This document shows, one piece after another, positions 51,469-59,327 of a DNA stretch of 64,000 nucleotides. The position numbers were made by a program, and so were the translations under genes. Location: assembly GCA_051715425.1 (NCBI GenBank), contig JBPXJS010000025.1, positions 1 through 64,000 on the forward strand, read 5' to 3'. The notes under the pieces are model-generated. The model ran no database searches, was not told the DNA's origin, and saw only the letters and a program-made list of their open reading frames with translations. Positions within the stretch are counted from its first letter, which is position 1, and every line of letters starts with the position of its first letter. The stretch is from JAJTFA01 sp051715425. GTDB lineage: Bacteria > Bacteroidota > Bacteroidia > UKL13-3.

Positions 51469-53283
51469 ATGAAAGATTCTGTAAAACAATTGCGTGATAT
51501 TATTCACCATATCCCCCTTAAGCGGGTTATTGTACCCGAACAGGAAACCCTGAATGATGTTTTTATCAGGGAAGGAAGTGCCGGGGTTCAACACCTGATG
51601 GAGCAGGCATCGGATTGGGAAGAAGTAACGGAGGTAGAGAGCGCTCCGTTACCCCTTCCCTTACATGAGGTGCTACAAAAGCCCCAACCGGAGTTAGTAT
51701 TGGAAGTTCCAGTACCAGCACCTGTAAAGGAAGAAGAAGCAGAACCCAACCGCTCCAAGCTGGAGGTTATTCATGAGAACAAGTTGCTGTTTGCTACCCT
51801 GAACAACAACTATTATATGCTCGGCTCCCTATCGCAGGACATGGGAAGTATGCGCGTAACCATGATGGTGGAGGATAACTCCTCCATGCGAAGAGAGCGA
51901 ACCAAAGTTGACCTTTATGAGAGGGAGGTGGTACGTAACTTGGCTATTCACTTGGCCCAAAGCTTTGATCAGAACCCCGAACTGATCGAAGCAGAATTGC
52001 TGATGCTCACTGATGCACTGGAAACCTATCGGGATCGTCAGGCAGAGCAGTCCAAGCCTAACTACCAAAGCAAAAGGAGCCACCTGCTGCTTACTCCTGA
52101 AAACCAACGGGCGTGTATGGACTTTTTGCGCAGGCCGGATTTGGTGGAGCAAATAGACAAGCTGATTGAAAAGGCGGGTGTCGTTGGTGAAGAGAATACC
52201 CGCAAGCTGCTCTTTATTATCGCCTCTACCTATAAAATGGGCTACCCGCTTCATGCATTGGTGCAAGGTTCATCCGGTAGCGGGAAAAGCCATCTGATCA
52301 ATGTTATCGGTCAATGTCTGCCACCGGAGGACGTGTTGAGTATGACAAGGGTTACCAGTAAATCCTTCTATCATTATGGGAAGGATGAACTGGTGGACAA
52401 ACTGATCCTGATCCAAGATTATGATGGACTGGATGAAGAGGCACAGTATGCCTTCAGGGAATTACAAAGTGCAGGGAGCGTATCATCTTCGACAACCTAT
52501 AAGGATCGGTATGGTAATCTTGTTTCTGCGGTAAAAACGGTACGGAGCCATTTTGCATCACTGCTGGCAACAACGAAGGCAGATATATACTACGATAACA
52601 TGAGCCGCTCGGTTATCCTCGGAGTGGATGAAAGCGAAGAGCAGACCTGCCGGATTATTGACTACCAAAACAAAAAGCTGGCCGGGATTATCGACAGCCG
52701 GGATGAACAACAAGCTAAATCCTTCCTGCAAAACTGCATGCGCTGCATCAAGCCTTATGAGGTAGTGAACCAGTATGCAGATAAGGTAAAGCTGCCGATG
52801 GAGGCCAAGATGCTCCGTAGGCTTAACAGCCATTATCAAGCCTTTGTGAAGCAGGTAACTATCCTGCACCAGCACCAAAGACAGAAGGACGAGCAAGGCA
52901 GGTTGATAGCCGAGCCTCAAGACCTGCAAATGGCTTGCGATATCCTGTTTGATGCCATTATGTTGAAGGTAGATGATCTAGACTCCTCGCTCCGGCAATT
53001 CTTTGACCGGATGAAAGGCTTTATTAAGGGCTTGGCGCAAACCAAAACCGCAGAATATCAATTTACCCAACGAGAGGTAAGGTTGGCCTTAAACATAAGC
53101 AAAACGCAATGCTTCCGCTACATGGAAGATCTGGAGTTGCTGGAATATGTTCAGCGCACCGGAGGTTACGCCAACAGGGGCTTTAAGTATAAGATCGTGT
53201 ATTGGGACGACATGATGAAAATCCGCGACAAGGTGAAGGAAGAATTAGGTCAGCAATTATCCCTGTTGAAGCAAGCCGGTTAG
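51469..53283 (+). CDS. AAA-type ATPase, helicase/primase-like
   Basis: The 604-residue protein has a P/E-rich linker (~55-95), a helical middle, a Walker A motif GSSGSGKS at 267-274 and an acidic Walker B-like strand (LILIQDYDGLDEEAQ). The C-terminus ends with a winged-helix-like part (FTQREVRLALNISKTQ). Together with the TOPRIM-like gene it is probably the replication or mobilisation module of the unit. The closest families are phage/plasmid helicase-primase proteins; the substrate is DNA by inference. Confidence 0.75.
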   Translation: MKDSVKQLRDIIHHIPLKRVIVPEQETLNDVFIREGSAGVQHLMEQASDWEEVTEVESAPLPLPLHEVLQKPQPELVLEVPVPAPVKEEEAEPNRSKLEVIHENKLLFATLNNNYYMLGSLSQDMGSMRVTMMVEDNSSMRRERTKVDLYEREVVRNLAIHLAQSFDQNPELIEAELLMLTDALETYRDRQAEQSKPNYQSKRSHLLLTPENQRACMDFLRRPDLVEQIDKLIEKAGVVGEENTRKLLFIIASTYKMGYPLHALVQGSSGSGKSHLINVIGQCLPPEDVLSMTRVTSKSFYHYGKDELVDKLILIQDYDGLDEEAQYAFRELQSAGSVSSSTTYKDRYGNLVSAVKTVRSHFASLLATTKADIYYDNMSRSVILGVDESEEQTCRIIDYQNKKLAGIIDSRDEQQAKSFLQNCMRCIKPYEVVNQYADKVKLPMEAKMLRRLNSHYQAFVKQVTILHQHQRQKDEQGRLIAEPQDLQMACDILFDAIMLKVDDLDSSLRQFFDRMKGFIKGLAQTKTAEYQFTQREVRLALNISKTQCFRYMEDLELLEYVQRTGGYANRGFKYKIVYWDDMMKIRDKVKEELGQQLSLLKQAG

Positions 53284-53501
53284 TCAGGTATGGAACACCA
53301 AAGTCCGCGTAAAGACGAAGCAAACAGGCTGGTGTTCCATTGGTTCACGAGCATGCATTGTAAGCAAAAAATAAACAAAGGAATGAAACACCACAATCAC
53401 CAAAAGACACCAGATGGAACACCAAACTCCACGACACTAAAAGGAATGTGCGGTAGTGTTCCATCGGTTCAGAAGGGTGCATTGTATAGCAAAAATTGTA
53501 A
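53284..53501. repeat. Iteron-like spacer with repeated TGGAACACC boxes
   Basis: The spacer between the ATPase and the first recombinase contains copies of TGGAACACC / GGTGTTCCA: TGGAACACC at 53290 and 53413, TGAAACACC at 53384, GGTGTTCCA at 53331, and GTGTTCCA at 53456. The GGTGTTCCATTGGTTC and GTGTTCCATCGGTTC copies share flanks. Repeats in both orientations beside recombinase genes point to a recombination or origin site. Confidence 0.55.
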
Positions 53502-54437
53502 ATGAAAAGCCTGCCCATTCATAACGAACAGTTCGAACAATACTACCGGGATTTTGCCCGGTTCATTAAGACTAAAGGCTACGCACGGGGTAGAAACACC
53601 AACTATGCCAACCATGCGAGGGAGTTTATGTTCTTCATCGAAAGCCTCGGCATCAGCCGCATTCAGGAGGTAAAGGCTACGGAGATCATTGCCTACCATG
53701 ATTACCTGAAGGAGCGGCCTAACCAGCGCAGAGAGGGCGGTTTAAGTGATTCTGTAATAAAAGGACAGCTCTTTGCGCTTCGTTTGTTTTTCGATTACCT
53801 GCTGGATACGGAAGTGATCGAATCCTCACCTGCAAGGCTTCCTAAGTTTCAACTGAGCAAGTATAAGGAGCGCAATATCCTGACCGTAGATGAAATCAAG
53901 CTGCTATATGCGCAGTGCGAAACCAAAAGGGACGTGGCCATTATTTCGGTGGCTTATGGCTGCGGGTTAAGGCGCAGCGAGATGTACAACCTGAATACAA
54001 CCGATGTGCAATTGCATAAAGGAACACTGACTGTGCGGGATGGTAAAGGCGGCAAGAGCAGAACCATTCCGGTATCGGATGCTGTGATCAGGAACCTGAA
54101 GGAATACATCATCTATGAACGTCCGACATATTTCCGCAACAACAAATTTGAAGAGGGTCATGCTTTTTTTATCAATAACATCGGTACACGCATGAAGGCT
54201 GATAAACTGAACGACCGCTTGAAGGAGTTGATTCGCAAAACCAATAACGAACAAATGATCGCAAAGGAAATCACATTGCACTGCCTGCGCCACAGCATTG
54301 CCACGCATCTGCTGGACAACGGGGCTACGATTGAATTTGTGCAGGGCTTTTTAGGGCACAGCGATATAGACACGTCACATATTTATTCAAAACGCAGGAA
54401 GCGGCAAACCGCTTTACTGGAATCTTTCGGAGGATAA
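53502..54437 (+). CDS. Tyrosine recombinase, complete active site
   Basis: The 311-residue protein has an N-terminal SAM-like domain and a C-terminal catalytic domain. It carries Arg157 (GCGLRRSE), Lys182/185 (DGKGGKS), His260 and Arg263 (HCLRHS), His286 (LGHSD) and Tyr295 (TSHIYSK). These enzymes cut and rejoin DNA at specific sites (integration or excision). It lies 1 bp before the second recombinase, so the two are co-translated. It is probably the active partner. Confidence 0.95.
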   Translation: MKSLPIHNEQFEQYYRDFARFIKTKGYARGRNTNYANHAREFMFFIESLGISRIQEVKATEIIAYHDYLKERPNQRREGGLSDSVIKGQLFALRLFFDYLLDTEVIESSPARLPKFQLSKYKERNILTVDEIKLLYAQCETKRDVAIISVAYGCGLRRSEMYNLNTTDVQLHKGTLTVRDGKGGKSRTIPVSDAVIRNLKEYIIYERPTYFRNNKFEEGHAFFINNIGTRMKADKLNDRLKELIRKTNNEQMIAKEITLHCLRHSIATHLLDNGATIEFVQGFLGHSDIDTSHIYSKRRKRQTALLESFGG

Positions 54438-54438
54438 C

Positions 54439-55317
54439 ATGAACATCACATTCGAACAATACCTGTTGCAACAGGGCCACACCCAAAGGACGGTTGAAAC
54501 TTATTCATATCAGGTCAACCTCTTTTGTGAACGCCATCCCGACCGAGGCGAGTATAAGTACAAGGACATCGTAAAATATATGGGTGACCTTTGTGAAGCA
54601 CATCAGAATGTCGGATACCGGAACCGGATACTGGTAGCCATTAAACGCTATTATGATTACCTGATTGAAATTGGCAAGCGAAACGATCATCCTTGCCGGA
54701 GGTTATTTCTTAAGGGCGCAAGGCGTAAAAAGCAGGTCATCACAAACGACCTGTTCTCAAGCAAAGAACTGGAAATGCTGATGGAGCGTGAAGAGCGGTA
54801 TCAGGACTTGAAGCTGAAGAACCAGTTGATTATTTCCTTCCTGATTTATCAGGGGTTAACACCGGGAGAGATCATCGAACTTAGGACATCCAATATTGAC
54901 CTTGACAAGGGAACAGTTTACCTGAAAGGGAGCCGTACATTAGGAAGGAGGCATTTGGAGCTTAACCCTAAGCAATACCGCCTGCTGGATAAATACCTGG
55001 CGGAAGGCAGACCTAAGTTGCTCCGCAAAGAAAGCCCCACAGAAACGCTCATTTTGGGCAAATTGGGGCAACCAATGGGAACGGATGGTATCCATTACCT
55101 GATTGAAACCAGCAAGGGCTTATTCCCGGACAGGAACCTGACCCCGAAAAGTATCAGGCAGAGTGTTATTGCCAATTGGCTCAATGAAAAGAAACTACCG
55201 CTGGAGCAAGTGCAGCTTTTGGCAGGGCATAAATGGATATCCTCAACGGCTAATTACCGCCAGACCTCCATTGACGAGCAACGGGAGCTGATCAACAGGT
55301 TTCATCCATTGGGGTGA
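54439..55317 (+). CDS. Tyrosine recombinase with degenerate active site
   Basis: The 292-residue protein has the recombinase layout, but Arg I is replaced by Thr141 (YQGLTPGEI) and the HxxR motif reads KSIR (Arg240 kept, His replaced). GHK (His264) and the Tyr273 (TANYRQ) are kept. Loss of the first arginine usually removes catalysis, so this is likely a structural or accessory partner of the complete recombinase 1 bp upstream. It ends 46 bp before the toxin-antitoxin module. Confidence 0.85.
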   Translation: MNITFEQYLLQQGHTQRTVETYSYQVNLFCERHPDRGEYKYKDIVKYMGDLCEAHQNVGYRNRILVAIKRYYDYLIEIGKRNDHPCRRLFLKGARRKKQVITNDLFSSKELEMLMEREERYQDLKLKNQLIISFLIYQGLTPGEIIELRTSNIDLDKGTVYLKGSRTLGRRHLELNPKQYRLLDKYLAEGRPKLLRKESPTETLILGKLGQPMGTDGIHYLIETSKGLFPDRNLTPKSIRQSVIANWLNEKKLPLEQVQLLAGHKWISSTANYRQTSIDEQRELINRFHPLG

Positions 55318-55336
55318 TAAATCCGTTGAAAATTCA

Positions 55337-55344
55337 TAAATTTG
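55337..55344 (+). promoter_or_regulatory. Promoter -7 box of the toxin-antitoxin pair
   Basis: TAAATTTG is an exact TAnnTTTG match, 19 bp before the antitoxin ATG at 55364. No clear -33 box was seen. Confidence 0.4.
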
Positions 55345-55363
55345 AGGACATTAAATTTTCAAG

Positions 55364-55597
55364 ATGAATATCGCAACAGCAAAAGTAGACTTGGCAAAAA
55401 GGATACTCAATACGGAGGACAAGGACATTATTACCTATATCAAAGCCATTTTTGATAGCCAACCGGATAATTGGTTTCAGGAATTACCGGGTCCTGTTCA
55501 GGCTTCGGTTGAGAGAGGTTTGAAACAATCTCAAAGAGGAGAAGGCCGCGCTCATGGTGAAGTAATGAAGAAGTATAAGAAATGGTTAAGCAAGTAA
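55364..55597 (+). CDS. Antitoxin of a ParE-type module
   Basis: The 77-residue protein has two helices and a basic end (GEGRAHGEVMKKYKKWLSK). Its stop overlaps the toxin start by 16 bp, the usual order of antitoxin then toxin. The family looks like the short antitoxins of parDE-type systems of Bacteroidota; the N-terminal DNA-binding domain is not obvious. Confidence 0.8.
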   Translation: MNIATAKVDLAKRILNTEDKDIITYIKAIFDSQPDNWFQELPGPVQASVERGLKQSQRGEGRAHGEVMKKYKKWLSK

Positions 55598-55875
55598 TCT
55601 GGACGCCGGAGGCTGAATCAACCTTTGAAGGTGTTATCGAGTACTTGGAAAGGAAATGGACTGATCAGGAAATCGCCAACTTTATTAATGCTACGAACAG
55701 GGTTGTTGAGTTTATATCCGAACATCCCAGGATGTTCAGGAAGACAAATAAGCGAAATGTTCACGAAGCACTGGTGACTCCCCACAACCTTCTTATTTAT
55801 AAGGTCTACCCAACAAGAATTGATCTGCTTACTTTTTGGGATACCAGACAACATCCCCGCAAGAAGAAGTACTAA
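55582..55875 (+). CDS. RelE/ParE superfamily toxin
   Basis: The 97-residue protein has the ParE pattern: VIWTPEAESTFEGVIEYLE, an ISEHPRMFRK segment, a VTPHNLLIYKV strand and a DTRQHPRKK end. ParE proteins poison gyrase, RelE relatives cut mRNA; the sequence does not tell which. The terminator that follows ends the module. Confidence 0.9.
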   Translation: MVKQVIWTPEAESTFEGVIEYLERKWTDQEIANFINATNRVVEFISEHPRMFRKTNKRNVHEALVTPHNLLIYKVYPTRIDLLTFWDTRQHPRKKKY

Positions 55876-55898
55876 TCGCAAAATATTTATTGAATATG

Positions 55899-55930
55899 TA
55901 AGGAAGCTATGACGGCTTCCTTATTTTTTT
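55899..55930 (+). terminator. Terminator of the TA module
   Basis: A perfect 9-bp stem (TAAGGAAGC / GCTTCCTTA) with a 7-nt loop is followed by seven T. Confidence 0.9.
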
Positions 55931-55972
55931 ATATTCGTACAACAATAAAATGTTGTTGAATCCCCCACATTA

Positions 55973-56935
55973 GTGAACTTAGTCTATTCCATAACTACTC
56001 AATCCGAAAACAGGAAGTTTCCTGTAGGGTACGCAACAGCTTATAGCTTCGGGTTCAATGGGAAGGAGATGGATGATGAGACTTATGGGGAAGGAAATTG
56101 TTATGATTATGGATTTAGGATTTATAACCCAAGGTTGGCAAGGTTCTTGTCGGTTGACCCTTTAACAACTGAATACCCGATGTTAACTCCTTATCAATTT
56201 GCCGCAAATATGCCAATATGGGCAATAGATTTAGATGGCTTAGAAGGAGCTAAATCTACTGTTAAGTATATCGTTCGAATATTTAATGTAAATCCGGATG
56301 GCCATGAACCATTGAAGCAAGGTGAGACGTGGACAGATAAAAACTCCGGTAGAACTTGGGAGGCAGGAGAAACTATTGTACAGGAAGGTGATCCTGATGG
56401 TGCAACTGAAATAAGATATACGGATGTGAATGGAGGAGATGTAACTACTTATTGGGTAACTGAACCAGCAAGACCAAAGCTTTCTAAAACAGATGAGAAA
56501 CAAACATCTGTACAAGGTCAGAAATCTCCGGAAACACCCAAAGAAGCGAATACACCAGCCCCTGTTGAGGAGCAAAGCAAAATACCTCCAAGTGGGGTGT
56601 CGGCTTCTAAACCTAAACCTTCTTCTGTACCTAAGAAAGATATTTTGTCACCTTCTCACAAGAAGCCGTTAGGGGTCAAGCCTCCTACAGCTAATGCACC
56701 TACACCGCCTAATGTTCATATGCATCCTCCTAGGCCAACTAGAATAGCAGATGTTATTGTTCATATACAAAGCCCGCAAAATCCATTGTCAGAGAGATTC
56801 GCCAATGCATATAAAAAATCAATAGAGCGAGAACTTAAATCACATGGTTATGATCAGGTTAATTTTAAAAGTACTGAGTTTGATGTACGGGGTTTAAAAA
56901 GTGAAAATAAGTTGTCAGATTATCATATAGATTGA
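55973..56935 (+). CDS. Orphan RHS tip: core remnant plus C-terminal toxin domain
   Basis: The frame is open from 55949, just after a stop; GTG 55973 is the first possible start, but no signal peptide or RHS body precedes it. The first ~90 residues are the RHS core end (FGFNGKEMDDETYGEGN, YNPRLARFLSVDPL, NMPIWAIDLDGLEG). The rest (~230 residues) is the tip: a beta part, a P/K-rich linker (~185-260), and a C-terminal domain with HMHPPRPTRIAD and KSIERELKSHGYDQ. The core differs from the RHS protein at 9-21 kb, so it comes from another RHS lineage. It is probably a displaced tip, usable by recombination and not translated by itself. Confidence 0.75.
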   Translation: MNLVYSITTQSENRKFPVGYATAYSFGFNGKEMDDETYGEGNCYDYGFRIYNPRLARFLSVDPLTTEYPMLTPYQFAANMPIWAIDLDGLEGAKSTVKYIVRIFNVNPDGHEPLKQGETWTDKNSGRTWEAGETIVQEGDPDGATEIRYTDVNGGDVTTYWVTEPARPKLSKTDEKQTSVQGQKSPETPKEANTPAPVEEQSKIPPSGVSASKPKPSSVPKKDILSPSHKKPLGVKPPTANAPTPPNVHMHPPRPTRIADVIVHIQSPQNPLSERFANAYKKSIERELKSHGYDQVNFKSTEFDVRGLKSENKLSDYHID

Positions 56936-56939
56936 TTTT

Positions 56940-57512
56940 ATGAGAAGAGGAATAATTATAATAATACTCACTTTTATTCTAATAGTTTTGACAACAGTTT
57001 TCGCTCAGACTATTGATAATTATCTTGCCTGGGATAGCCACCCAATAACATGGGATGATTTCAAAGGCCTGCCTGATGAGACTTCTGTCGATGACGCGAC
57101 ATTAGTTTTTACGATTCGAATGAATACGAAGTATTTGAAAAAAGATAGTATTGCACTCATCATTGAAAATTTAATGTTAACAGATAAATCTTGGACAAGA
57201 ACTGATTCTGATTCAGTTCTCATGCATGAAAGAAGGCATTTTGATTTAGCAGAGGTATATGCTAGAAAAATGAGAAAGCAATTGTTAGAGTTTAAATTTA
57301 AATATAGTTCAATCTCAAAAGAAATTGATAATATTTATAAGCCTTTAAGGTCTGAATTGGATTATATGCAGAAAAAGTACGATTCTGAAACTAATCATTC
57401 AAAAAATCGAATACACCAAGTAAATTGGGATAATAGGATAAAAGAAGAGTTAAAACGATTAGAAAAGTACAATGCAACAATTGTTCCTCTTAGTATAGAT
57501 TGGAAAAGGTAG
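56940..57512 (+). CDS. DUF922-like secreted protein with HExxH motif
   Basis: The 190-residue protein has a signal peptide (IIIIILTFILIVLTTVFAQ) and a zinc-peptidase-like motif in LMHERRHFDLAEVYARKMRK (HERRH). The layout, WDSHPITWDDFKG then the His motif, is that of DUF922 proteins. It starts 4 bp after the orphan tip. By position it should be the immunity protein, but the motif is that of an enzyme, so it might inactivate the tip by cleavage or be a second effector. I keep these options open. Confidence 0.75.
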   Translation: MRRGIIIIILTFILIVLTTVFAQTIDNYLAWDSHPITWDDFKGLPDETSVDDATLVFTIRMNTKYLKKDSIALIIENLMLTDKSWTRTDSDSVLMHERRHFDLAEVYARKMRKQLLEFKFKYSSISKEIDNIYKPLRSELDYMQKKYDSETNHSKNRIHQVNWDNRIKEELKRLEKYNATIVPLSIDWKR

Positions 57513-57525
57513 GTGGGTCGGGTGG

Positions 57526-57564
57526 GTAATGTTACAAAATGTCACCTGGAAGCAAAAAATGAAA
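57526..57564 (+). repeat. Short repeat copy E1
   Basis: TCACCTG(G/A)AAGCAAAAAATGAAA and the preceding GTAA(T/C)G are shared with 60206-60243. This ~39-bp repeat marks the 3' end of two of the array's genes (57512 and 60187). Confidence 0.6.
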
Positions 57565-57620
57565 AAGATACCCTTGATTTTACTGGTGTTTCAGTGAAAT
57601 TAAGGATTAAAATCTGATAG

Positions 57621-57648
57621 AAAGAGCAACCGTTGGTTGCTCTTTTCT
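57621..57648 (+). terminator. Terminator after the DUF922-like gene
   Basis: AAAGAGCAACC-GTT-GGTTGCTCTTT is an 11-bp perfect stem followed by T, C and T residues. It closes the orphan-tip operon. Confidence 0.85.
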
Positions 57649-57695
57649 TGTGTTAAAAACAGAAATGCTGGGCTTGAAAGGTTAATTTACGACCT

Positions 57696-58115
57696 GCACA
57701 TTCCATTTGCTTTTTGATAAATGCCATTGCTAATAAGCAAATATCTGAAAATCAATGATCTGAAAATGCTTTCTCTCAAGATGCTCTCACACAGTTGCAC
57801 TGAGAGAGACCAATAACGTAAAAGAGAACCTTTTAATTGAAAGCATATCGAAGCCAATCCTGCTTTTAAAACAGGCATCCGTTACATGAATTCATCTTGT
57901 TATTATTTATCCTGAATTTTCGGGCAATGGCTTTCTGTTTTATCATCTCACCCGTGTCAATAGTTTTTCCGGTATAACAATTAACCGGTGTTAATCCATG
58001 AATTCTTCCATGTGGCCTTACAAAGGTAATATCATGTACAACCTGCTGCATGGTAGAAATTGTAAATAAAAATAATCTGAGGTCAATATTATTTTGTAAG
58101 TTGTTACTTAGTTAA
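57696..58115 (-). mobile_element. IS remnant
   Basis: The end blocks of this stretch (CCATTTGCTTT-x-TGATAAA, then CTGCTGCATGG...TTACTTAGTTAA) recur side by side at 61428-61530. The ~320 bp between them here is missing there. A minus-strand frame at 57866-58051 contains FVRPHGRIHGLTP, the C-terminal signature of IS3-type integrase-core transposases. No complete transposase remains. Confidence 0.6.
57866..58051 (-). pseudogene. Transposase C-terminal fragment
   Basis: The ~60-residue frame carries FVRPHGRIHGLTPVNCYTG and a basic helix (KQKAIARKFRINNNK). The RPHG...LTP signature is that of IS3-type OrfB C-termini. The catalytic DDE part is absent, so it cannot act. Confidence 0.6.
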
Positions 58116-58162
58116 ACTGTGGTAAATGTTGAATTCAGAAAGATATGGGTTGTTAGAAGAAA

Positions 58163-58215
58163 GGCCACACGAAAGGATTAGCTGTGCTGAACTTCGTTTC
58201 GTGCGGCAGCGAAGC
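58163..58215 (+). repeat. 53-bp hairpin repeat, copy R1
   Basis: GGCCACACGAAAGGATTAGC...TTCGTTTCGTGCGGCAGCGAAGC is copy 1 of a repeat found five times at 58.2-61.6 kb. Inverted parts: CACGAAA of the right half with TTTCGTG-like bases in the left half, CTTCG with CGAAG, and (G)CTG with CAG. The 50-bp left flank (TGTGGTAAATGT...GGGTTGTT) is shared with R2. Confidence 0.75.
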
Positions 58216-58308
58216 CCTTCGCGTTGGTGTAGGTTATAGCTTATTTCAAGCAAATATTCGGTTATAAGCTCAATCCTCTGTTTCCTTTTCATTGATTCTT
58301 AAAAAGAG

Positions 58309-58316
58309 TATATTTG
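58309..58316 (+). promoter_or_regulatory. Promoter -7 box of the second TA pair
   Basis: TATATTTG is an exact TAnnTTTG box, 9 bp before ATG 58326; an AAGGAG ribosome site lies directly after it. Confidence 0.45.
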
Positions 58317-58325
58317 AAGGAGAGT

Positions 58326-58571
58326 ATGACAACCAATATTTTAAAAAGCGAACTAACCAAAGCTATTGCCGGGATTAATGACAAGTCCCTCTTGGAAGCT
58401 TTGTATACGATCATCAATCGGGCAGAAAAGCCTGAAGCTGTTACCTACGAGCTGAGCGAAGAAGATTTGAAGATAATCGAAGGCCGCAGGAGAGCATATA
58501 AAGCAGGCAAGGCTAAAACGATACCGATGTCTGAGATGCGCAAGCGCTTCGCCAAGAAATTCTCCTCATGA
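58326..58571 (+). CDS. Antitoxin of the second TA module
   Basis: ATG 58326 is chosen for its AAGGAG 3-8 nt upstream; a TTG at 58314 would lie in the promoter. The 81-residue protein is helical (KSELTKAIAGINDKSLLEAL) with a C-terminal basic part (YKAGKAKTIPMSEMRKRF) typical of RelE/ParE antitoxins. It overlaps the toxin by 4 bp (ATGA). Confidence 0.85.
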   Translation: MTTNILKSELTKAIAGINDKSLLEALYTIINRAEKPEAVTYELSEEDLKIIEGRRRAYKAGKAKTIPMSEMRKRFAKKFSS

Positions 58572-58870
58572 GATACCGCTTAGATGTTCTCGAAGAAGTT
58601 TACAAGGAAGTGGAAGTAGCCGGAGAGTACTATTACTCCCAAAGGCCAGGTCTTGAAAAAGAACTGTTTGCCGACTTTGAGCGAACCCTGAACCGAATTA
58701 GTAAAACACCGGAAGGATTCCAAAAGCAGGTAAAGAATCTACGACATGCACTTCTTGATACATTCCCATACTTAATAGTTTTTGAATTTACGATAGAGGC
58801 AATAGTTGTGTACCGTTTCATTAACGTGCGAAGGCATCCGGGAAAGCGGCATGCAAAGCGGAAGAAATAA
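58568..58870 (+). CDS. RelE/ParE superfamily toxin 2
   Basis: The 100-residue protein has YRLDVLEEVYKEVEVAGEYY, the helical SQRPGLEKELFADFERTL, and the strand DTFPYLIVFEFTIEAIVVYR with an RHPGKRHAKR end. It belongs to the ParE-like toxins. It may stabilise the repeat array by addiction, which is inference. Confidence 0.9.
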   Translation: MRYRLDVLEEVYKEVEVAGEYYYSQRPGLEKELFADFERTLNRISKTPEGFQKQVKNLRHALLDTFPYLIVFEFTIEAIVVYRFINVRRHPGKRHAKRKK

Positions 58871-58904
58871 TTATCTAACAAATATGCGTGGTGTACCATT
58901 TATC

Positions 58905-58972
58905 GGTGGTGCACCATTTATCACTTTTCAAATTGTAATTTTTATATTTCATTTATTTTCAGAAGGTTTGTT
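58905..58972 (+). repeat. 67-bp repeat, copy A
   Basis: Contains CACCATTTATCACTTTTCAAA and ends TTTCAGAAGGTTTGTT. Copies B (61279) and C (61974) are ~90% the same by eye; D at 63.93 kb is more diverged. A partial duplication (GGTGTACCATTTATC) precedes this copy at 58888. The repeat follows the last gene of each unit. Confidence 0.75.
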
Positions 58973-59049
58973 CAGGTGGTGGGAAATGTTTAAATAATTA
59001 AACTGTGGTAAATGTCAGATTCAGAAAGATATGGGTTGTTGGAAGTTAT

Positions 59050-59081
59050 AGCCACGTGAAGGGTTTCGCTCGGCAGCGAAG
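59050..59081 (+). repeat. 53-bp hairpin repeat, copy R2, internally deleted
   Basis: GCCACGTGAAGGG is joined directly to TTTCGCTCGGCAGCGAAG, so ~20 bp of the centre are lost. The frame of the following toxin fragment is open through this copy (from 59052). Confidence 0.7.
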
Positions 59082-59327
59082 ATCTATCCAAAACCTGTTA
59101 TTTCGGTCGTTATTGATCAGGATGTAAACATCTCAACTATTGATGTTAAGACTGGAGAGTACAATCTTATTCATGAGGAAGGACACTTTCTTTATATTGT
59201 TCAAAATCCTAGAAAATATTTTGAATATTTGAGAATGCTAGATACAGAAAAAAGAGGTCTTAATGGAGGTCATAATGAAGATGATGAAAGTGGTAAAAAA
59301 ACAGCAATATATGGAAGTAGAAAATAA
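59082..59327 (+). pseudogene. Orphan toxin-tip 3' fragment T1
   Basis: An open frame of ~82 residues without start codon follows R2. It reads YPKPVISVVIDQDVN, GEYNLIHEEGHFLYIV, RKYFEYLRMLDTEK, and ends ESGKKTAIYGSRK. The composition is protein-like. Its stop overlaps the next lipoprotein gene by 17 bp in another frame, as the RHS stop does with its immunity gene. It is the 3' end of an RHS-type toxin left in front of its immunity gene. Confidence 0.65.

Larger units (their letters stand above)
50879..55317 (+). mobile_element. Recombinase-bearing mobile unit
   Basis: Four + strand genes (TOPRIM-like, ATPase, two tyrosine recombinases) and a repeat-rich spacer form one block of higher GC than the flanks. 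The set recalls recombinase-driven transposable units of Bacteroidota that carry their own primase/helicase-like genes. The limits are gene-based; I did not find target-site repeats. Confidence 0.55.
57513..58313. other. Non-genic stretch with repeats and IS remnant
   Basis: About 800 bp without an intact gene. It holds repeat E1, a terminator, the IS remnant, the flank shared with 59.0 kb, the first 53-bp hairpin repeat and a promoter at its right end. I see nothing else in it. Confidence 0.6.

Noticed and set aside
57687..57878. 63-codon minus-strand frame in the IS remnant
   Set aside because: Shows no transposase motif; kept only as part of the remnant.
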